Source: Semisulcospira habei (Eukaryota > Mollusca > Gastropoda > Semisulcospiridae). From it: a stretch of DNA of 64,000 bases. The position numbers and the translations under genes are program-made. The notes beneath the pieces are model-generated. The model saw only the letters and a program-made list of their open reading frames with translations, was not told the origin of the DNA and did not search any database. The first letter of the stretch is position 1, and each line of letters opens with the position of its first letter. This document shows positions 59,314 to 64,000 of the stretch, piece by piece. The stretch lies in NCBI GenBank assembly GCA_036245525.1, contig BTPG01000001.1, forward strand, positions 174,597,402 through 174,661,401, given 5' to 3'.

Positions 59314-60541
59314 TGTAACACACGCAGACTTGCCCCCAGTCATATGCACAGACTCTCGCACAACAGACGCATACACCGCCACTGACCCAGACGGGCGCAT
59401 TCATGCGGTAAAACACCACTCACGGGCTTCTTTTCTAACGGAACTTTTATACACAAGTAACCAATAAAACGATTCCCCAAAAGCTTACATACACTACACC
59501 TTCCCCACTACCAGCATCTCAAAACCACATGCACACATACACAATATCACTGCCAGGCTAGGTAGTAGTATCTCACACTCCAACCTGTTTGGTGTTCTCG
59601 CCTGGTTACGTTCAGTCCTTTCACGTCTAGGCGTGCAAGTCCTTCGTACGCTCCCGAGTCGTCCTGTATCTCGTACCGTGGACGTCCTCGTTACTCGTAC
59701 CGTATCTTCGCTGTGACCCAAGTGTCTCGGCACCGGTCGCTCACTCCCCGAGTGAAGAGATGGAGAGATGACCTCGCATTAGGTCCCTGGTGACTGATGT
59801 CTCGGCGTCCGTCGCTCCAACCTCCGACCATCACTCTGAACAGTAACAAAGTTCTAAATCGTAACACTTGCTAAACACACACACATTTTGGATAATATGA
59901 GAAACATTACATAACCTGGCTGATACAAATGACTCACACATTAACTCACACACACACGTGCTCCATACCCCAACCACTTTCGTAACACCCCCATAACTGT
60001 ACACTACATTGCAACACACTATAACCTACGCTCTCGCTATACATTATCCCATACGCTGGAAAAGACTATACTTAACCACGTACTACCTTCACAGTGACTT
60101 GGCATACACACCTCGCATTCCTTTAGTTATCCATCTTACCTCACTGAATTCCAAACCAACATAACTGAACCAACCCAGACAACGCTATACAACCAAATTA
60201 CTCCTACTAATGCATACTATCCTTAACGCAAGTAACCATCAATAATACATATCTAGAAACATACCTGAATTCTAGGTTTCAGAGTCTTGGAATACGGACT
60301 AAGGTATCACACACACGTCTATACCCACTGACAGTAAAGTCCGCACTAACGTATTTAGACCTCTGACAGACTGAGCTCTGGCCTAGAACTCACTAAAATT
60401 CCCCGTACTAACCGGGTCTTAAAGATTTCAAGTGGCCCACGTGCCACCATGGACTATTGTCACAAACAAACCGCAGATAACTACTGTACCATATTAAACC
60501 TACTGTGTGAACACTATGCGTGAGCATAGAGTTTCATCACA
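59314..60541 (-). repeat. solo LTR (1,228 bp) of the Gypsy-like family
   Basis: Inverted relative to 24532-25809: starts at 60541 with TGTGATGAAACTC and ends at 59314 with GTTACA. Flanked by ccctg (59309-59313) and ctctg (60542-60546), a 5-bp duplication with one change. Considerably diverged from the LTRs at 24.5 and 28.4 kb, so an older relative. No internal region remains. Confidence 0.88.
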
Positions 60542-60546
60542 CTCTG

Positions 60547-60662
60547 AAATAGATGACATCCAAGAAGTAGGGGAGGATATGATTGTAGCGTCAGCTGTAG
60601 ATATCCTGCCACTCTCCAACAGTGCACGCGAGTGGAGAGTGGTTGGGTTTGATAAATTTTAA
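60547..60662 (+). CDS. exon 2, part downstream of the solo LTR
   Basis: Begins after the second duplication copy (ctctg, 60542-60546) and is open to TAA at 60660. The frame agrees with the upstream part if the LTR and one duplication are ignored. Confidence 0.5.
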
Positions 60663-62080
60663 ATTGTTTCTGCCATGTTTAGCTCAAGTATGAAGCTAAA
60701 GTGAGTACTTTCTGTGCCAGTGGTCTGCTGAAAACCATCGGTCGTGGTAAACTTAGGTCAGTTGGTGCTAAATTATATTTGTTTCAAAGTGGTACAGAAA
60801 AGTGTTTCTTTGCGGAAGTATTTTGGCAAAAGGTAGGCTCCGATGTCACATGGCCCGTAGCAAGCATGAGCAATAGCTAACGTCAGTTTTCAAGAGTGTT
60901 AAATGTATTGTTGGTGTTCTAAAATGTATTGAAAGTTTAAACTTTTTTCACTTGGTGCTTTCTCACATTGTGGAACCACATTGTAAAGTTATGTACAAAA
61001 TTGTAAAGATTTGTTTTGCTACTTGCTTTAAACATTGTAGACACAATTATTAGAACTGGTAAATGCTGGGGTTTACTGACCACAGAATTTGATGTAATTT
61101 CCCATTTTTATCTTTTATTTTGACGTTGATAATACCAACATGTTCAGTTGTAAAATTATGTTCAAACTTGCCGTTTTCACACATTATTCCCTTGGATAAT
61201 GAATTTCAAACCTGATAATTACATCACTGCTGTTCTGTAGTGTAGTAGAAAGCTACAGGTGATTGTGCTTTTTATTTTCTGGTTCTTGTCCATTTGTGGA
61301 GGCACATTTTTGCTGAAATTTGAAGCTCGTGGTGTAAAGTTATGTACACACAATTACAATATGTATTTGCTGCTTTCATTACTCGTTTAGACACAATTTT
61401 GGGAGAAATAAAAGTGTATTTGTTAAAAACACATCACCTGAGTACTGTTTTGTTATTTTTGGATTTATGCATGTTAGTTAAAGAGCCTCACAGTGTAAAG
61501 TTATGTTCAAGCTTTGTGTGTTCCTTGTTTTTAGCCTTCATTTCATTCTATGTTGTGAATGGTGTTTTTTTCCTAAATTATTCTGTAATCTAACAGAGTT
61601 TAGTACACAATAAAGGGAAAACACACCATCTTAATTGACTTTCTTTGCTGTGTTGTCAAGGATTTCAAAATTTGTGTTCATAAGCAAGTCGCCCAATTTT
61701 TTAAAAAGTTTATAGCTACTGTGTTCACATTTATCTCAATTAGGATAGTTTGGAATCAGTCACTGTGCAATTGAAATTGTGTGTTTTATACCACACACAA
61801 TTTTAAAAATAATTTATGCATTTTTTTGCATAAATGTATAGCTGAGTGTAAAGTTATGTTCAAACAATTTCAGTGTTGCACCATTGTGTATCTATTCACC
61901 CCATCAAACTTTCTTTGAAGTTTAGGCATAGCCTAGTAAGGAAAGAACAACATGATAATTTATACAGCATGAATCTGCTTTGTGAAAGCTAGAAAATGTG
62001 TTTTATAAATGTGTGACGGTGTAAATGTTATGTACAAACCATCGCCAATTACACCCAAACGGCTGCTCGTGGGGAAATTC

Positions 62081-62083
62081 TTT

Positions 62084-62135
<52 letters not shown>

Positions 62136-62136
62136 G
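62081..62136. repeat. T-run followed by G22
   Basis: 34 nt of T with one C (62081-62114), then 22 consecutive G (62115-62136). A strong candidate for G-quadruplex formation and for assembly error. Confidence 0.95.
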
Positions 62137-62244
62137 CATGTTACTTATGACTAAACACATCACAATCATGCGAAATGATGCTCATATGTTTAAGTTCAAA
62201 ATCAGAGACCCATGTCACACTCTTTGGACACCCAGTCGTGCTCT

Positions 62245-63517
62245 TGACCATATAAGAACACTGAGATGACTAAGGAGCACATCAGTCTGATCTTGGAGCA
62301 GAGTGTGATGTTTCTGTCCTTCCATATGGTCTTCAGTCTTGTCAGCGCTGTTGTTGTCTGCGCAATCCTGGACAGTATTTCTGGTTTTGATCCCTCATCT
62401 GTCACAATGGCTCCTAAGTATTTGAATTTCTTTAACTGTTAACAGTTTTGGCCTCCAACCATGATTTCAGTGCCAATGCCACTGGCGTTACTGGTCATCA
62501 GTTTGGTCTTTTCTGCACTGATTTCCATCCCAAAACACAATGGCTGTACTGTCCAGATTTACCACCAGCTGAGCTAGCTCCTCCTCTGTTCCTGCAAGGC
62601 CATCAATGCTGTCCGCGAAGCGCAAGTTCTTGATTGTTCTGCCTCCAATACTGACAGTTCCTTCATGATCTTTCAGAGCGTCCGTCCTGATTCTTTCCAG
62701 GGAGATGTTGAAAAGAGTAGGTGAGAGCAAGCAGTCTTGTCTGACACCAGCTGTTGTCCTAAACCAATTTCCTATTTTGCCGTTGAAGCAGACTGCGCTA
62801 ATGGCCTTGTTGTAAAGTTTTCTATTACTTTGATCAGGTTGGCATTGATGTTGTACAGCTTCATGGTGGACCAAAGGGCTGCATGCCACACCCTGTCAAA
62901 CACCTTAAAATCCACAGACATGATAGAGGTCTTGCTGGTGCTGGAGGTACCTCTCACATAGAACTCTCAGGTTGAAGATCTGCTCAGTTGTGCTGCGTTC
63001 TGGTCTGAAGCCTGCCTGTTCCTCATCTATGATTTCCTCTGCCTGTGGCTTCAGCCTGTTCATTAGGATCTTTAACATGACTTTGCTTGGGTGGCATATA
63101 TGACTGATCGTGCGATAATTCTGGCATTGTTGTAGTTGCCTTTTTTGGGGAGAGTTATTATAAGTGACTGGTCCATGGTGTGGGCCATTCCCCTGACTGC
63201 CAGATCTTATTGCAGATAGTTAGTAAGGCGCTTATCATGTCTTCTCCCCATTCTTGGACTAGTTTTGCAGGGATGTTGTCTGCTTCTGCTGCCTTCCCTT
63301 TTTTCAGTGACTTCACTGCAGCCTCTACTTCTTGTCGGAGGATGGGATATTTCTCACTGTTGGTCACTGGTGGGGTGACAAGTATGTCTGTGTCCCCTGT
63401 AGCTCAGTGGTTGTACAAATCTGAGCAGTACTATCTTCACTATCTTGAATGATAGAGGAGCGTCCTTGTTTTGCACTGGTCAGATCTTTCACCAGCTGGT
63501 ATGCTTTTTTGCTATTA
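62245..63517 (-). mobile_element. RTE-like LINE fragment (RT)
   Basis: Collinear with 1826-2229 plus 4528-5440 without the 2.3-kb DNA element. Minus-strand motifs: KKGKAAEADNIPAKLVQEW, VRQDCLLSPTLFNISLERI and RFADSIDGLAGTEEELAQL (the usual Asp-Asp is Asp-Ser here). Both ends are truncated and frames are broken. It provides the empty-site reference for the insertion at 2230-4527. Confidence 0.88.
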
Positions 63518-63900
63518 TTTTTTGCTACAAAAATACCTGATGGTAAGACCTGTCTATGTATACTAATTTGGATGACCCTTCGGAAAGGTCAAGGGTCACA
63601 AGAGCTCAGGAAATATTTCAAAAATAGTCATATTTTGACCAAAAAAAAAAATTTTTTTTTTTCTCAAATACTATTCACATTATTCACAACTTCAAACTCA
63701 AACTTGGTGGTAAGACCTATCTATGCAATCCTGATTTGGATGAGCCCTCATAAAGGTCAAGGGTCACGAGGTTGGCAAATGTGTGTAAAATGCCAGGTTT
63801 TGATAGAATTTTAGGTATTATCAACAGTTTTGCAAACTTTTCAATCAAATTTGGCACAAAGGTAGCTGATGACAATAAGACCTTCCTATGTATACTAATT
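63518..63900 (-). repeat. tandem-unit repeat element, inverted, truncated
   Basis: Units with ggtcaagggtcac(a/g)ag, caacttcaaactcaaacttgg and cctatctatgca. Same family as 54724-55190. Confidence 0.82.
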
Positions 63901-63901
63901 T

Positions 63902-64000
63902 CCCCCAGGGAAAGAGGAAAAGAGGTAGGCCGAGAAACTCCTGGCGTCGAGACCTCCAAGCAGACATCAAGAGACTGGGAACCACCTGGAGTAGAATCGA
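63902..64000 (+). mobile_element. RTE-like LINE copy, start of fragment at the window edge
   Basis: Identical over 99 bp to 30665-30763 of the LINE in the 3' LTR (the GKRKRGRPRNSWRRDLQ part of the RT C-terminus). The copy is 5'-truncated, and its 3' end lies beyond the window. Confidence 0.9.

Larger units (their letters stand above)
56698..60662 (+). pseudogene. uncharacterised short gene, coding exon split by a solo LTR
   Basis: Exon 1 (56698-56725, MEQGSDKVE plus one base) ends at GTAAGT. Exon 2 begins at 59233 after a strong pyrimidine tract (cttttttttctgttttag) and reads GVIVGVDPLRVKFLKPYQTK... until a solo LTR starts at 59314. Beyond the LTR and its duplication, the same frame continues (DDIQEVGEDMIVASAVDILP...) to TAA at 60660-60662. 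Lengths without the LTR (28+81+116 nt) give an open ~74-codon frame. The V-x-F-x-x-P...Y-P-x-x-D-D-I pattern reminds me of small C-terminal domains in uncharacterised invertebrate proteins; no function can be given. More exons are possible. Confidence 0.5.
56740..62040. repeat. diverged ~170-bp periodic array with a conserved box
   Basis: The box gtaaagttatgttcaaac (or its complement) recurs at about 56958, 57141, 57322, 57478, 58041, 58201, 58375, 58552, 60985, 61152, 61334, 61494, 61849 and 62022. Neighbouring spacings are mostly 156-183 bp. Sequence between boxes is AT-rich and barely alignable. Several boxes near 58.2-58.6 kb occur as inverted pairs around a short loop. The solo LTR and gene exon 2 interrupt it. 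Confidence 0.7.

Overview
The window is eukaryotic, most likely from a mollusc and probably a marine gastropod. The host coding sequence lies in short exons with GT-AG introns, and almost everything between the exons is transposable element (TE). The LINE, DIRS, Gypsy, TTAA-flanked MITE and Tc1 mix fits published mollusc genomes, but the species assignment is inference. No bacterial operons, CRISPR arrays or phage genes were seen.

Host genes. (1) The 5' half of the V-type H+-ATPase subunit H gene (ATP6V1H) lies on the minus strand. Its start codon is at 46746, six consecutive exons can be read down to 22244, and the remaining exons lie beyond the left edge. Intron 4 is 20 kb and intron 6 is longer than 22 kb; both are packed with TEs. 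(2) An IQCC-like IQ-motif gene lies head-to-head with it on the plus strand (exon 1 at 46959-47030, exon 2 at 53758-54723). The two start codons are 212 bp apart, so the promoter is shared. (3) A short uncharacterised plus-strand gene (exons at 56698-56725 and 59233-60662) has its coding exon split by a solo LTR.

Layout. 1-645: end of a diverged DIRS element. 1385-6775: an RTE-like LINE (minus) broken by a 2.3-kb DNA element that holds further repeats. 6780-9064: I-type LINE with RNase H, plus a tail insertion. 9319-21925: two nested DIRS retrotransposons. 22244-23093: ATP6V1H exons 6 and 5, with small hairpin elements around them. 23460-34985: a Russian-doll stack (CR1 LINE > TTAA MITE > Gypsy-like LTR element > RTE-like LINE). 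34986-42758: a tandem-repeat element carrying a third DIRS. 43100-47030: ATP6V1H exons 4 to 1, the shared promoter and IQCC exon 1, with a 9-bp-TSD MITE in intron 2. 47031-53757: IQCC intron 1 with a gutted Tc1 element. 54724-56110: tandem repeats and an RTE tail. 56698-62040: the third gene, inside and beside a ~170-bp periodic array. 62245-64000: RTE and tandem-repeat remnants and the start of a LINE copy identical over 99 bp to one at 30.7 kb.

Most striking signals. The three complete DIRS elements keep the full left ITR / right ITR / internal complementary region (ICR) architecture, and one has integrated exactly at the ICR junction of another. A solo LTR splits a coding exon with its target-site duplication (TSD) still visible. 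A conserved box recurs every ~160-180 bp across ~5 kb of otherwise diverged sequence.
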